Program-made: the position numbers and the translations under genes
Shown: positions 1-7,493 of the stretch, piece by piece
Position numbering within the stretch: position 1 is the first letter of the stretch
How the letters are laid out: the number at the start of each line of letters is the position of its first letter
The notes under the pieces: generated by a model
Told to the model about the DNA's origin: nothing
Databases searched by the model: none
What the model saw: the letters and a program-made list of their open reading frames with translations, nothing else
Assembly (NCBI GenBank): GCA_023457355.1
Contig: JAEWLW010000007.1
Span: forward strand, 1-17,001
Direction: 5' to 3'
DNA: 17,001 bases
DNA from: Bacillota bacterium
GTDB lineage: Bacteria; Bacillota; Clostridia; Oscillospirales; Ruminococcaceae

Positions 1-119
1 ATGACACGTTTAGCTTCTAAACTCTTGGCTTTTGCTGTTGCCTTCCTTATCAATTCCTGTATGCACAAACCAAATCCCGTCTGCATTAAATCTCTCATCT
101 TTTAATAGCACCACGGGTT

Positions 120-165
120 AAATTAAACAAATCCGAACCCTTCTCCTGATAGAGAAAGGCTCGGA
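120..165 (-). terminator. Intrinsic terminator of the lsr transport operon
   Basis: Read on the minus strand, arms at 165-152 and 145-132 pair over 14 bp with two G-U wobbles around a 6-nt loop, and a T-rich run (TTTGTTTAATT) follows. On the plus strand the two wobble pairs become A-C mismatches, so the hairpin is built for minus-strand RNA. It lies about 80 nt after the lsrF stop codon. Confidence 0.8.
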
Positions 166-243
166 CATGTTCTTTTCATTTTGGAAAATAGCGATAGAAC
201 TGGTTTTAAGGCCGTTTCAAAATTGGGATTCGAAGGGACTGCA

Positions 244-1125
244 TTACGCATTGATCGCTTCCTGATAGAACGCCCAGGCTTCCTTGTCGGTGAAACCCTC
301 GTGGACAATCTTCGCGACCGCGGCGGCCATTTCGGCAGGGTGGTTGCTCTGGAAGATATTTCGGCCCATGTCCACACCTGCACCGCCGTGCAAGATAACA
401 TTGTGGGCCAGTGTAAGCGCTTCGTTTTCCGGCAGCTTTTTACCGCCTGCAACAACGATTGGGACGGGGCAGGCCGCGACAATTTCCTCAAAATCATCGC
501 AGTAGTAGGTTTTGATAATATTGGCGCCCAGTTCCGCCAGAATGCGGGTGGCCAGCTTAAAGAATTTGGGGGTGCGCGCCATTTCCTTGCCGACCGCCAC
601 AACACCCATCGTCGGGATGCTGTAACGCAGGCCGGCGTTGACTGCCTTTGAAAGGTTATCCAGGCTTGAAAGCTGCCCGTCGCCGCCGATGAAGGTTTGT
701 ATTGCCATGCAGTCGGTGTTCATGCGGATGCAATCCTCAATATCGACCGCGATCACCTCATGCGAGAGATCGTCGTTGAGCATCGAGGAGCCCGAAGTCA
801 CGCGCAGCGCGATGCCCTTATTGCATTCGGGTGGGACGCAGGTGCGCAGCGCACCGCGGGTACCCATCAGCACATCAATGTGGGGCAGCAACTGGGGAAT
901 GATCAGATCCAGCCGCTCCAGACCGGCGGTTGAACCCATAAAATAGCCGTGGTCAAACGCAAACATGACGGTTTTTCCGCTTTTTTTATCAAAAATGTTC
1001 GCAAGGTGCTTTTTCATACCCCAGTCAAGACTATTTGCGCCCTTGACATGGAAGCCCCGATTGTTTGCAAATGGTTCATCCAGATAATAATTTTTCGAAA
1101 CCTTGACGCCTTCGAGATCTGCCAT
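244..1125 (-). CDS. lsrF: LsrF-type 3-hydroxy-5-phosphonooxypentane-2,4-dione thiolase
   Basis: A class I aldolase-fold enzyme of the DeoC/LsrF family. In E. coli, LsrF takes the last step of phospho-AI-2 breakdown, moving an acetyl group from the phosphorylated dione to CoA to give acetyl-CoA and dihydroxyacetone phosphate. The protein is 293 aa, against about 291 in E. coli. Visible marks are FAFDHGYFMG (55-64), VLMGTRGALR (85-94) and ANIIKTYY (201-208), whose Lys205 aligns with the E. coli catalytic Lys203, and the phosphate-binding glycines near GGKK and HGGAG. The start was set at the ATG at 1125 because AAGGAGG (1134-1140) precedes it; a longer frame upstream has no ribosome binding site and runs into a palindrome. 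It is the last gene of lsrACDBF, 148 nt after lsrB. No lsrG follows it, unlike in enterics. Confidence 0.93.
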   Translation of the reverse strand: MADLEGVKVSKNYYLDEPFANNRGFHVKGANSLDWGMKKHLANIFDKKSGKTVMFAFDHGYFMGSTAGLERLDLIIPQLLPHIDVLMGTRGALRTCVPPECNKGIALRVTSGSSMLNDDLSHEVIAVDIEDCIRMNTDCMAIQTFIGGDGQLSSLDNLSKAVNAGLRYSIPTMGVVAVGKEMARTPKFFKLATRILAELGANIIKTYYCDDFEEIVAACPVPIVVAGGKKLPENEALTLAHNVILHGGAGVDMGRNIFQSNHPAEMAAAVAKIVHEGFTDKEAWAFYQEAINA

Positions 1126-1168
1126 AGTGAAATCCTCCTTATTTGAGTTGATAATATTAAAAATTTTC

Positions 1169-1220
1169 CTATGCCTTGCGCGCCAGCAGGAGGATCCTCC
1201 TGCTGGTGCGCAAGGCATAG
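1169..1220. repeat. 52-nt near-perfect palindrome between lsrB and lsrF
   Basis: Two 26-nt arms (1169-1194 and 1195-1220) are complementary at every position but one, with no unpaired loop and a GGATCC centre. The single odd pair (1182/1207) is G-U on plus-strand RNA and C-A on minus-strand RNA. No T run directly follows on the minus strand, so it is not a standard terminator. Its place between receptor and thiolase genes suggests a transcript-stabilising or partial-attenuation hairpin, or a small dispersed repeat. Confidence 0.85.
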
Positions 1221-1241
1221 CTGTGGGCAAACATGCCACAG
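1221..1241. repeat. Small hairpin next to the lsrB-lsrF palindrome
   Basis: CTGTGG (1221-1226) and CCACAG (1236-1241) form a 6-bp stem with a 9-nt loop, directly abutting the large palindrome. Together they fill most of the 148-nt lsrB-lsrF gap, apart from the lsrF leader. The function is not known. Confidence 0.5.
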
Positions 1242-1273
1242 CCACACCAAGCGTAAGATGAAAAAGCAATGAT

Positions 1274-2428
1274 TTAGAAATCGTAGTTGTTGACGTTATC
1301 CTTATTAAAGACTGCGCGCTCGGGCAGAAGTACTACGCCGTTATTTTCCGGGGCGGTGGTGGCGCCTGCAACGAGGCAGTCGTTCGGCATGATCTCCACG
1401 GTGCCGATGTTGGGGATATCCAACTTATCGCCGACCTTGACCGTATTGCCCGCCGCAAGGTAAGCGGCAAGGTAGACGCCGATACCGCCCTGAAGGCCGC
1501 AGTCCCACAGGCCCCATTGCTCGATAACACCGGCTTCGCAATAATCCTTGATGGACATCGGGGAGGCAAAACCGGTTATGGTGACATCCTTCTGGGTCAG
1601 TCCCGCATTTTGAACGGCTTTCAGCTGGCCGGGCAGCGCGGTGGAATCGTTGCAGATGACGAGGTCGATATCCTTGTGCGCCTCAAGGATGGAAGCGCCG
1701 ATGGAGACCGCTTTTTCAGCATCCTGCTCGGAGTAGTAGTTGGACGGCGCAACGTTGACCCAGTTCGGATACTTTTCTTTTATGTAGGCTTCGCCGGCTA
1801 CCTGCCAGGAGTTCTGGTCGGCGACGGTTGCCTGAGAGTAGTGCCAGCAATATTTTACTTCGTCCTTTTCGGGGTCTACGCCGCGGTTCTTCAGAGAATC
1901 CGCGCCCATATTAACCAGCATTTCGCCCAGAAGGTCAGGCGTTCCCTGAGAGACCATCAGGCTGCGCGCGTTGTCGGAAACGTCCGAATCCCACGTGACG
2001 ACGGTCATGCCCGCTGCGATGGCATCTTTTAGCGCCGAATCAAGGCCGGTGGCATCCACAGAAGAGACACAGATGGCGTCCGCACCCGTTGCAATGGCGT
2101 TGTTGATAACCTGCACCTGGTCGGCAACAGCGGCATTGGGGCTGCCCTGATAATCAACGGTAAATCCCCAACCCTCGGCATAGGCCTGCGCGCCCTTGTT
2201 GGCGGATTCAAAGAAAGCGTTGCCGGTCAGCTTCGGAATAAATACGACGGTTTTTCCCTGTACCGACCCACCGGCAACGGCCGGTGTGGATGCCGGCGCG
2301 GCGGCGGAAGCGGGTGTTTGCTGGGCCGGGGCGGGTGCCGCGGCAGAAGACGCAGGGGCGGAACTTCCGCATGCAGCTAAAGAAAGCGCCAAAGTTAATG
2401 CAAGCGTGAGAGCCAAAACCTTTTTCAT
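1274..2428 (-). CDS. lsrB: LsrB-type AI-2-binding lipoprotein (ABC substrate-binding protein)
   Basis: Extracytoplasmic receptor that binds AI-2 and passes it to LsrCD/LsrA. It is 384 aa; E. coli LsrB is 340 aa, and the excess is an Ala/Pro/Ser-rich linker (about 21-56). An N-terminal signal peptide ends in lipobox LAAC with Cys20, so it is membrane-anchored as expected in a Gram-positive. Type I periplasmic-binding folds follow. Residues matching the enteric AI-2 contacts are Lys66 (K35), Asp147 in TWDSD (D116) and Asp204-Gln205 (D166, Q167). The sites for P220 and A222 hold Asn260 and Ser262. The C-terminal stretch (VLLPERAVFNKDNVNNYDF, residues 366-384) closely follows enteric LsrB. The start at 2428 has AGGAGG at 2436-2441; the upstream in-frame extension lacks one. 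The gene follows lsrD by 67 nt. A sugar-binding role (ribose or rhamnose class) is the alternative, made unlikely by the full lsr context. Confidence 0.9.
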   Translation of the reverse strand: MKKVLALTLALTLALSLAACGSSAPASSAAAPAPAQQTPASAAAPASTPAVAGGSVQGKTVVFIPKLTGNAFFESANKGAQAYAEGWGFTVDYQGSPNAAVADQVQVINNAIATGADAICVSSVDATGLDSALKDAIAAGMTVVTWDSDVSDNARSLMVSQGTPDLLGEMLVNMGADSLKNRGVDPEKDEVKYCWHYSQATVADQNSWQVAGEAYIKEKYPNWVNVAPSNYYSEQDAEKAVSIGASILEAHKDIDLVICNDSTALPGQLKAVQNAGLTQKDVTITGFASPMSIKDYCEAGVIEQWGLWDCGLQGGIGVYLAAYLAAGNTVKVGDKLDIPNIGTVEIMPNDCLVAGATTAPENNGVVLLPERAVFNKDNVNNYDF

Positions 2429-2462
2429 TCGATTTCCTCCTAGTTTAGTCAGTTTTATTTGA

Positions 2463-2477
2463 AACACATTTTGTGTT
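2463..2477. repeat. Intercistronic hairpin lsrD-lsrB
   Basis: AACACA (2463-2468) and TGTGTT (2472-2477) form a perfect 6-bp stem with a 3-nt loop in the 67-nt gap between the second permease and the receptor gene. There is no T run after it on the minus strand. Such hairpins often set different mRNA levels for a receptor and its permeases, which is an inference here. Confidence 0.5.
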
Positions 2478-2495
2478 GCAAATATACAATACAAC

Positions 2496-3524
2496 TTAGG
2501 TGCTTTTTACTTTTGCCTTGAACAATTTCCGAAACAATATTGAGAAGCTATGGTTTTGTGCCATTGAACGCCCGATGATGACAACCAGCAGCAGCATACC
2601 CACCGGGATATCGAGATATTGCGTGCTGATTTTAAAGCAGAGAGGGAGCCCGAACTTGAGGACGCCGATTACGACGGCGGCCAGTGCCGTGCCGATGATG
2701 CTGCCTTTGCCGCCGGTGTTTAGCGTTCCGCCAAGCACAACGGCGGTGATAATCGGCAGGGTAAACGAGATGCCGATATCGCTCTTGGCAGTGCCCAGAT
2801 AAGAGGTCAGCACAATTCCGGCGATGGAAGCCCCCACACCCGAAAGCATATAGGTGCTCATGATGACAAGGCGGGTGTTGATGCCCGACATTTCGGCCGC
2901 CTGCTGATTGACGCCGACCAGAAAGACGCGCCTGCCGTATTTTGATGTGTGCAGCAACAGGTAACAAACGAAAATCAACACGGCAAACAAGATGATCTGG
3001 AACGGAATGATCCCGAACGCCTTATACTTGGCCATGCGGGTAAACTGTTCCGGAAAGCCGCTGATGCCCTTGTAGCTGGCGGTGGCGGAGAGATTGGATA
3101 TCAGCAGTGCCACGCCGGAGTAGAGAAAGCTGCCGCCCAGCGTCACCACCATTGGCTGCACTTTGCAGTAGGCCACAAAAAAACCGGAGAGTGCGCCGCA
3201 AAGCGCTGCTATGACGATTGAGAGCAGAACAGCGACCCAGATATTCAACCCCGCGTCCTGCCAGCTGACGCCGATGACAATGGAGGTCAGGCCGACGATG
3301 GAACCGGCCTGTATATCAATGCCGCCTGTAATCATAACAAAGGTGACAAACAGCGAAATGATGCAGATCGAAATGATATCGTTTATTGACAGTAACATGC
3401 GCGCCAGCGTGAACTTGCTGCTTGCCATGGAGAAGATGACAAATTCTAAAATAAAGATGGCCAGCAGTGCGGTTTCCCAACTGGTTAAAGACTTTTTTAA
3501 GCGATTGAGCAGCTTGTTGTTCAT
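2496..3524 (-). CDS. lsrD: AI-2 ABC transporter permease LsrD
   Basis: Inner-membrane permease of the BPD_transp_2 (ribose/AI-2 type) family, pairing with LsrC to form the AI-2 channel. It is 342 aa, close to enteric LsrD (about 330). Multiple hydrophobic helices run from residue 18 onward. Family landmarks are GGIDIQAGSIVGL (67-79), the Gly-rich cytoplasmic loop GGTLNTGGKGSIIG (265-278) and a short basic tail. The start at 3524 was chosen because a G-rich Shine-Dalgarno (AGGGGGG, complement of 3534-3540) sits in the end of lsrC and the two genes are only 5 nt apart; the long upstream extension of the frame is read from within lsrC in another phase. It is translationally coupled to lsrC. Confidence 0.9.
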   Translation of the reverse strand: MNNKLLNRLKKSLTSWETALLAIFILEFVIFSMASSKFTLARMLLSINDIISICIISLFVTFVMITGGIDIQAGSIVGLTSIVIGVSWQDAGLNIWVAVLLSIVIAALCGALSGFFVAYCKVQPMVVTLGGSFLYSGVALLISNLSATASYKGISGFPEQFTRMAKYKAFGIIPFQIILFAVLIFVCYLLLHTSKYGRRVFLVGVNQQAAEMSGINTRLVIMSTYMLSGVGASIAGIVLTSYLGTAKSDIGISFTLPIITAVVLGGTLNTGGKGSIIGTALAAVVIGVLKFGLPLCFKISTQYLDIPVGMLLLVVIIGRSMAQNHSFSILFRKLFKAKVKST

Positions 3525-3529
3525 GTCGT

Positions 3530-4540
3530 TTAACCCCCCTTGGTCGTCTGCACTGCCGAAGTGCGGGCCGACAGTCGTTCCCGACGGTTTTTTTCGGCGA
3601 CTCGTTGCTGCATCAGGGAATCCACAACCACAATCGTAATCAGCAAAATGCCGGTGATGGTGTTGTCGTAATCGGATGAGAAGCCGAGAAAAACCAGTAT
3701 CCGGCTGATCGAAGACATGATGATCGCGCCTATTGACGAGCCGATGATGCTGCCCAGCCCACCGGTGAGGCTTATTCCGCCAAGAACACAGGCCGCGATG
3801 GCCTTCATCTCGTAGTTGACGCCGGCTGTCGGCGTGATAAAGCCAATTCTCGAGGAATAGATGATGCCCGCAACTGCGGCAAAAGCGCCGCACAGCACAT
3901 AGGCAATAACCTTTGTGGTACGTACCGGAATGCCGACAAGCATGGCACCGGCGGCGTTATCGCCAACCGAAATGAAATATTTGCCCCTGCGCGTGCGGGT
4001 TAAAATTAAATGAACCGCAATGATAACGGCCATGACAACGGCGTAGAAGATGGTCAGACTGCCTACCAGCTTTTTTTGCGAGACCAGCGTGAACCCGGCC
4101 GGCAGATTCTCCACCCAGGCGCCCCGGGTATAAACATAGATCAGCCCTCTGACCACGCCGTTGGTGCCCAACGTGAATATGAGGGAGGGGATACCCATGA
4201 TTGCGATACCCCACCCGTTGACCAAGCCGATGACGGCGCCGACGCAGATTCCGGCGGCAAAGGCGATGGCCCAGCTGACACCGTCGCGAAGGAGTGTTGA
4301 AGATACCGCCGCCGAAAGCCCCAGCGTTGCGCCGATGGAAACATCAATTTCGCCGGTCAGTATCACAAAGGCAATGCCGCCTGCGAGCAGCGTGAAAACG
4401 ACGCTGTCATTTAAGCAGTTAATTAGGGAGGTGGGCGCAAGAAAAGCCGGATTAACCAGGCCCACGCTGCCGAATAAAAGAACGAGAAACATCAGGCTGC
4501 TTATCTCCCGCGCCTTAATCAGCTTTTTAACTGGGTTCAT
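3530..4540 (-). CDS. lsrC: AI-2 ABC transporter permease LsrC
   Basis: Second membrane subunit of the AI-2 importer, 336 aa (enteric LsrC is about 342). It shows many hydrophobic helices, the family motif GEIDVSIGATLGL (63-75) and the loop GGISLTGGLGSIIG (254-267), with a charged Lys/Arg tail. It resembles LsrD in layout but the two are clearly different proteins, as expected for a heterodimeric channel. Its ATG overlaps the lsrA stop codon by 4 nt (ATGA, 4537-4540), so translation is coupled. Ribose and rhamnose permeases belong to the same family; the assignment to LsrC rests on gene order and neighbours. Confidence 0.9.
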   Translation of the reverse strand: MNPVKKLIKAREISSLMFLVLLFGSVGLVNPAFLAPTSLINCLNDSVVFTLLAGGIAFVILTGEIDVSIGATLGLSAAVSSTLLRDGVSWAIAFAAGICVGAVIGLVNGWGIAIMGIPSLIFTLGTNGVVRGLIYVYTRGAWVENLPAGFTLVSQKKLVGSLTIFYAVVMAVIIAVHLILTRTRRGKYFISVGDNAAGAMLVGIPVRTTKVIAYVLCGAFAAVAGIIYSSRIGFITPTAGVNYEMKAIAACVLGGISLTGGLGSIIGSSIGAIIMSSISRILVFLGFSSDYDNTITGILLITIVVVDSLMQQRVAEKNRRERLSARTSAVQTTKGG

Positions 4541-6075
4541 GTGCGCACCTGCTTTCCGTCTAATACGCCGAAGGCGGCCGACATCAGGCTGTCCTGATTG
4601 ATTTCTTCCTTTGAAAACTCGCTGTTGATTCGCCCTTGATACATTGTGACGACCCGGTCTGCCAGCTCAATGATTTCTTCCATATCCGAAGAAATCAGCA
4701 TGATGGCTACACCCTGGTCGCGCAGCTTGTGGATGATGGTATACACTTCGGCGCGCGCCGCGGCGTCGATTCCTCTGGTGGGCTCATCGAGGATAACCAG
4801 CTTTGGCTTGGTGGAAAGCGCCCTGCCAATGACAATTTTTTGCTGGTTCCCTCCCGAGAGGCTGCCGGTAATCTGGTCCTGTCCCGTTACCTTGATGTGA
4901 AAATCCTGAACATAACATTCGGTGAGGTTGCACTCCGTCTTTTTACTGAGGAAAAACCTGCCCATGGAAAGGTTATAAAGAATGGAAGAGGTTGTGTTTG
5001 CGGCTACATCGCTGATCTTGAACAGTCCGTGCAGATGCCGATCCTCCGGCACATAATTGATGCCGGCCTGTATGGCTTTTGCTGTGGAACAACCGGTGAT
5101 GTCTTTATCTTCAAGCAAGACTGTTCCGCTTAAAATCGTATCCCGCCCGATGATGGTGGTGGCAAGTTCGGTTCGCCCCGCACCAACGACGCCTGCAACG
5201 CCCAATATCTCACCTGGATATACCGCTAAGTTGATGTTCCGGAAGCCGTAACCTGAGAGGTTTTTGACGGTAAGCACCGGTTTGAGGGCTCTGTAGTCCA
5301 GGACCGCCGATGGGGTTGCGGCCTGCTCGGCGCCCTTTTCGGCCATGCTGGGGGGAAGCAGCCCTTTGACCAGCATTTCGCGCGTGAAATCTTCCACCGG
5401 ACCGCGCAGTGATACGATGCCATCCCTTAAAATGGCAACGTGCGTGGCGATGTCAAACACTTCGTTGAGACGGTGCGTAATATAAATGATGCCGATGTTT
5501 TTGGCCTTTAAATCGGCTATGCGGGCAAAGAGACTGCCCACTTCGTCAAAGGTCAGGGCGCTGGTTGGCTCATCCAGAATAAGTAAACGCGCATTTCTCA
5601 GCAGACCCCTTAGAATTTCTACCAGCTGCTGCTCCGCAATTGAAAGGCTGCTCGCTTTTCGATTCATATCCAGCCGCCAACCGACTTCATCCATGAGCGT
5701 TGCCAGCCTGCTGCGCAGGATGGAAATCTTTTCGTCAAAACCAATAAGAATATTTTCTTCCACCGTCATATTCGGGAAAATCATCGGCTCCTGCGGCACC
5801 ATATAAATGCCGTGCGCCAAGGCCAGCGCGGGCTTTAAAAGATGAACGCTTTTGCCGTCAATCTCAATGCTGCCGCTGTCCGGCTGGTAAATGCCCATAA
5901 TAATTTTCATCAAGGTACTTTTACCTGCGCCGTTGCCGCCGATGAGTGCGAGCACTTCACCGGCGCTAACCGTTAAGGCGATGCCCTTGAGAACGGCGTT
6001 TTGCCCGAAAGACTTATGGATATTCAGGGCGGAAAGAATGGGAGCATTTGCGGTGGCCGCCTTTTGTCCTGCCAT
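4537..6075 (-). CDS. lsrA: AI-2 ABC transporter ATP-binding protein LsrA (two nucleotide-binding domains)
   Basis: Cytoplasmic energising subunit with two fused ATPase domains, 512 aa as in E. coli (511). Domain 1 has Walker A GGNGAGKST (46-54), Q-loop Gln95, a degenerate signature SLSIAEQQ (143-150), Walker B LLILDEP (164-170) and His201 in ITHR. Domain 2 has the degenerate Walker A GVVGAGRTEL (296-305) typical of this class, the full signature LSGGNQQ (406-412) and Walker B LVILDEP (426-432). The split of intact Walker A in one half and intact signature in the other is the norm for sugar/AI-2 ATPases, suggesting one hydrolysis site of each composite type. The start at 6075 has GGAGGT at 6083-6088. 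It is the first gene of lsrACDBF, transcribed from the divergent region shared with lsrR. Confidence 0.94.
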   Translation of the reverse strand: MAGQKAATANAPILSALNIHKSFGQNAVLKGIALTVSAGEVLALIGGNGAGKSTLMKIIMGIYQPDSGSIEIDGKSVHLLKPALALAHGIYMVPQEPMIFPNMTVEENILIGFDEKISILRSRLATLMDEVGWRLDMNRKASSLSIAEQQLVEILRGLLRNARLLILDEPTSALTFDEVGSLFARIADLKAKNIGIIYITHRLNEVFDIATHVAILRDGIVSLRGPVEDFTREMLVKGLLPPSMAEKGAEQAATPSAVLDYRALKPVLTVKNLSGYGFRNINLAVYPGEILGVAGVVGAGRTELATTIIGRDTILSGTVLLEDKDITGCSTAKAIQAGINYVPEDRHLHGLFKISDVAANTTSSILYNLSMGRFFLSKKTECNLTECYVQDFHIKVTGQDQITGSLSGGNQQKIVIGRALSTKPKLVILDEPTRGIDAAARAEVYTIIHKLRDQGVAIMLISSDMEEIIELADRVVTMYQGRINSEFSKEEINQDSLMSAAFGVLDGKQVRT

Positions 6076-6108
6076 TACCCGTACCTCCGTGTTGCGTCTT
6101 TAATCTAT

Positions 6109-6120
6109 GAACAAAAGTTC
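6109..6120. promoter_or_regulatory. Candidate LsrR half-site or operator in the lsrA leader
   Basis: The sequence is GAAC-AAAA-GTTC, a small inverted repeat. Its core AACAAAAGTT is the reverse complement of AACTTTTGTT found at 6401-6410 inside the lsrR operator candidate. It lies about +31 to +42 from the predicted lsrA start point, where a bound repressor could block elongation. It is assigned by sequence similarity only. Confidence 0.5.
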
Positions 6121-6156
6121 TGTAATATAATTTTTATTCCATAATCTTTTGAGGTC

Positions 6157-6185
6157 ATGATAATTTATTTTAGGGTGATTGTCAA
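6157..6185 (-). promoter_or_regulatory. Sigma-A promoter of lsrACDBF
   Basis: On the minus strand TTGACA (6185-6180) is followed after 17 nt by TATCAT (6162-6157). This predicts a start point near 6150 and a leader of about 75 nt before lsrA. The -35 is perfect and the -10 has one mismatch to TATAAT. Confidence 0.7.
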
Positions 6186-6254
6186 TCGACTGAATTGTAC
6201 GAGGATTCGGGTGTTTTAGATGTTTTGCATATAAACTTATAAATATATTAGGGA

Positions 6255-6271
6255 ATTTAATGGAATTAAAT
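6255..6271. repeat. 7-bp inverted repeat in the middle of the lsr control region
   Basis: ATTTAAT (6255-6261) and ATTAAAT (6265-6271) are perfectly inverted with a 3-nt spacer (GGA). The site lies between the two promoters. It could be a protein site or chance in AT-rich DNA. It does not resemble the 6378-6414 repeat. Confidence 0.3.
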
Positions 6272-6350
6272 GCAAAATTGGTCGCTCTGCACAAAGACAC
6301 AAATTTGAATTCTAGAAAAATCCTGAAAAAAATTATTTTCCATGATTTGT

Positions 6351-6379
6351 TTGACAGGCGAATATTTGGCTGATATACT
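6351..6379 (+). promoter_or_regulatory. Sigma-A promoter of lsrR-lsrK-cupin
   Basis: TTGACA (6351-6356), a 17-nt spacer, then an extended TGATATACT with -10 TATACT (6374-6379). The predicted start point is near 6386, giving a leader of about 45 nt. It is a near-consensus vegetative promoter, so control is probably by repression through the overlapping inverted repeat. Confidence 0.8.
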
Positions 6380-6414
6380 TAAACAAAAGATAAATAAAAC
6401 AACTTTTGTTTAAG
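6378..6414. promoter_or_regulatory. Perfect 12-bp inverted repeat, probable LsrR operator
   Basis: CTTAAACAAAAG (6378-6389) and CTTTTGTTTAAG (6403-6414) are perfect inverted copies with a 13-nt AT-rich spacer. The repeat spans about -8 to +29 of the predicted lsrR start point, so a bound repressor would occlude RNA polymerase. SorC-family repressors bind long, widely spaced dyads as tetramers, which suits the geometry. A related 10-mer occurs at 6110-6119 by the lsrA start. No T run follows, and the position right at +1 argues against a terminator. Confidence 0.72.
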
Positions 6415-6430
6415 AGAAGTGGAAGATTAA

Positions 6431-7345
6431 ATGAACTATGAAGAGTCGCTGATCATCAAAACAGCATGGTACTATTATCTGGAGAATATGACGCAACAGC
6501 GCATTGCCGAGATTTTAGGAATTTCGCGCATACGCGTTATTAAGCTGTTGGAAAAAGCGCGGCAGACCGGCGTCATCCAGTTTCAGGTGCGCAAGGACAG
6601 TGCCAGCCGGATGGCCCTTGAGAAAAAACTCTGTGAGAAATATAACCTGCACGATTCCTTTGTGGTGCCGACCAACCCGGAGGCGGATGGTGTTAATGAG
6701 ACAATAGCCAAGGCCGCAGCCATGTATATTGGCGACCGCATCGACGAAAACACCATTTTGAACATTGGCTATGGCGATACGCCCAGCCGTGTGCTTAACA
6801 ATCTGGCCATGATGAGTGAGAAGCCGATCACCTGTATTTCGCTCACCGGCGGTGTCAATTATTATTTGCCCAACACCCACTCGCAGACTTTTAACGCCAG
6901 GCTGTTCCTGATGCCCGCTCCGCTGATTGCCTCTTCCGGTGCGTTGGCCAGCGCCATGCGCCAGGAGGCGGCGGTAACCGAAATATCGCGCATGGCCCTG
7001 CTTTCAGGCATTTCGGTCGTCGGTATCGGTGGCATGTCGGAGGACGCCACTATTTTAAAATCCGGCATTTTAAGCAAAAATGATATGTATTATCTGAAAA
7101 TGCAAGGGGCGGTGGGCGATATTCTCAGCCATTTCCTTGATGAAGACGGCAACCTTCTGAATAACGATGTGGAAGACCGCCTGATCAGCACGCCTTTGGA
7201 GACGATAAAAAATCTTGAAAATGTCATTGGCGTTGCAGCGGGCAATGCCAAAATTGCCGCTATACGCGCGGTGCTGCGCGGCGCCTATCTCGATGTATTT
7301 ATCACCGATGAGAATACGGCACAGCAGCTTTTAGAAAACGAATAG
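6431..7345 (+). CDS. lsrR: LsrR-type transcriptional repressor (SorC/DeoR family)
   Basis: Predicted phospho-AI-2-responsive repressor of the two lsr arms and of itself. It is 304 aa (E. coli LsrR is 317). An N-terminal helix-turn-helix (about 15-45, TQQRIAEILGISRIRVIKLL at 21-40) follows the enteric LsrR pattern of WFYY...LTQ..I...LG..R. The rest is the sugar-phosphate-binding SorC domain, with NIGYGDTPSR (111-120), ISLTGGVN (136-143), PAPLIASS (162-169), GAVGDILSHFLDEDG (226-240) and GAYLDVFITDENTA (284-297), each matching a known LsrR segment. The start at 6431 is preceded by a modest GTGGAAG (6419-6425). It sits divergently from lsrA, and is followed by lsrK 148 nt downstream, an inversion of the enteric lsrK-lsrR order. 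Confidence 0.92.
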   Translation: MNYEESLIIKTAWYYYLENMTQQRIAEILGISRIRVIKLLEKARQTGVIQFQVRKDSASRMALEKKLCEKYNLHDSFVVPTNPEADGVNETIAKAAAMYIGDRIDENTILNIGYGDTPSRVLNNLAMMSEKPITCISLTGGVNYYLPNTHSQTFNARLFLMPAPLIASSGALASAMRQEAAVTEISRMALLSGISVVGIGGMSEDATILKSGILSKNDMYYLKMQGAVGDILSHFLDEDGNLLNNDVEDRLISTPLETIKNLENVIGVAAGNAKIAAIRAVLRGAYLDVFITDENTAQQLLENE

Positions 7346-7379
7346 CGTCAGACGCCAGAAGTTTGATGGCTTTTAATCG

Positions 7380-7408
7380 CACTGCCGCGCCCATTCGGGC
7401 GGTGTTTT
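7380..7408 (+). terminator. Possible attenuator hairpin between lsrR and lsrK
   Basis: CACTGCC (7380-7386) pairs with GGCGGTG (7398-7404) over 7 bp with one U-G wobble around an 11-nt loop, and TTTT follows. Shape and place suit a weak intrinsic terminator that trims lsrK expression relative to lsrR, but the T run is short. The rest of the 148-nt gap shows only the lsrK ribosome binding site (AAGGAGG, 7479-7485). Confidence 0.35.
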
Positions 7409-7493
7409 CATCCATGACGCAACCAACAGTCTCTGTCAATCGGCCGTTTTATGGCAGCAATACCGGATATAAAACTAGAAGGAGGCTATCAAC

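Noticed and set aside
7..105. Minus-strand frame of about 33 codons downstream of the lsr terminator
   Set aside because: The residue pattern looks faintly protein-like, but an in-frame stop precedes it, no start signal is seen and no family is recognised. It may be a remnant; the rest of 1-119 shows nothing assignable.
6076..6430. Riboswitch or small RNA in the 355-nt lsr control region
   Set aside because: No multi-stem conserved fold was seen; promoters and operator-like repeats account for the structure found.
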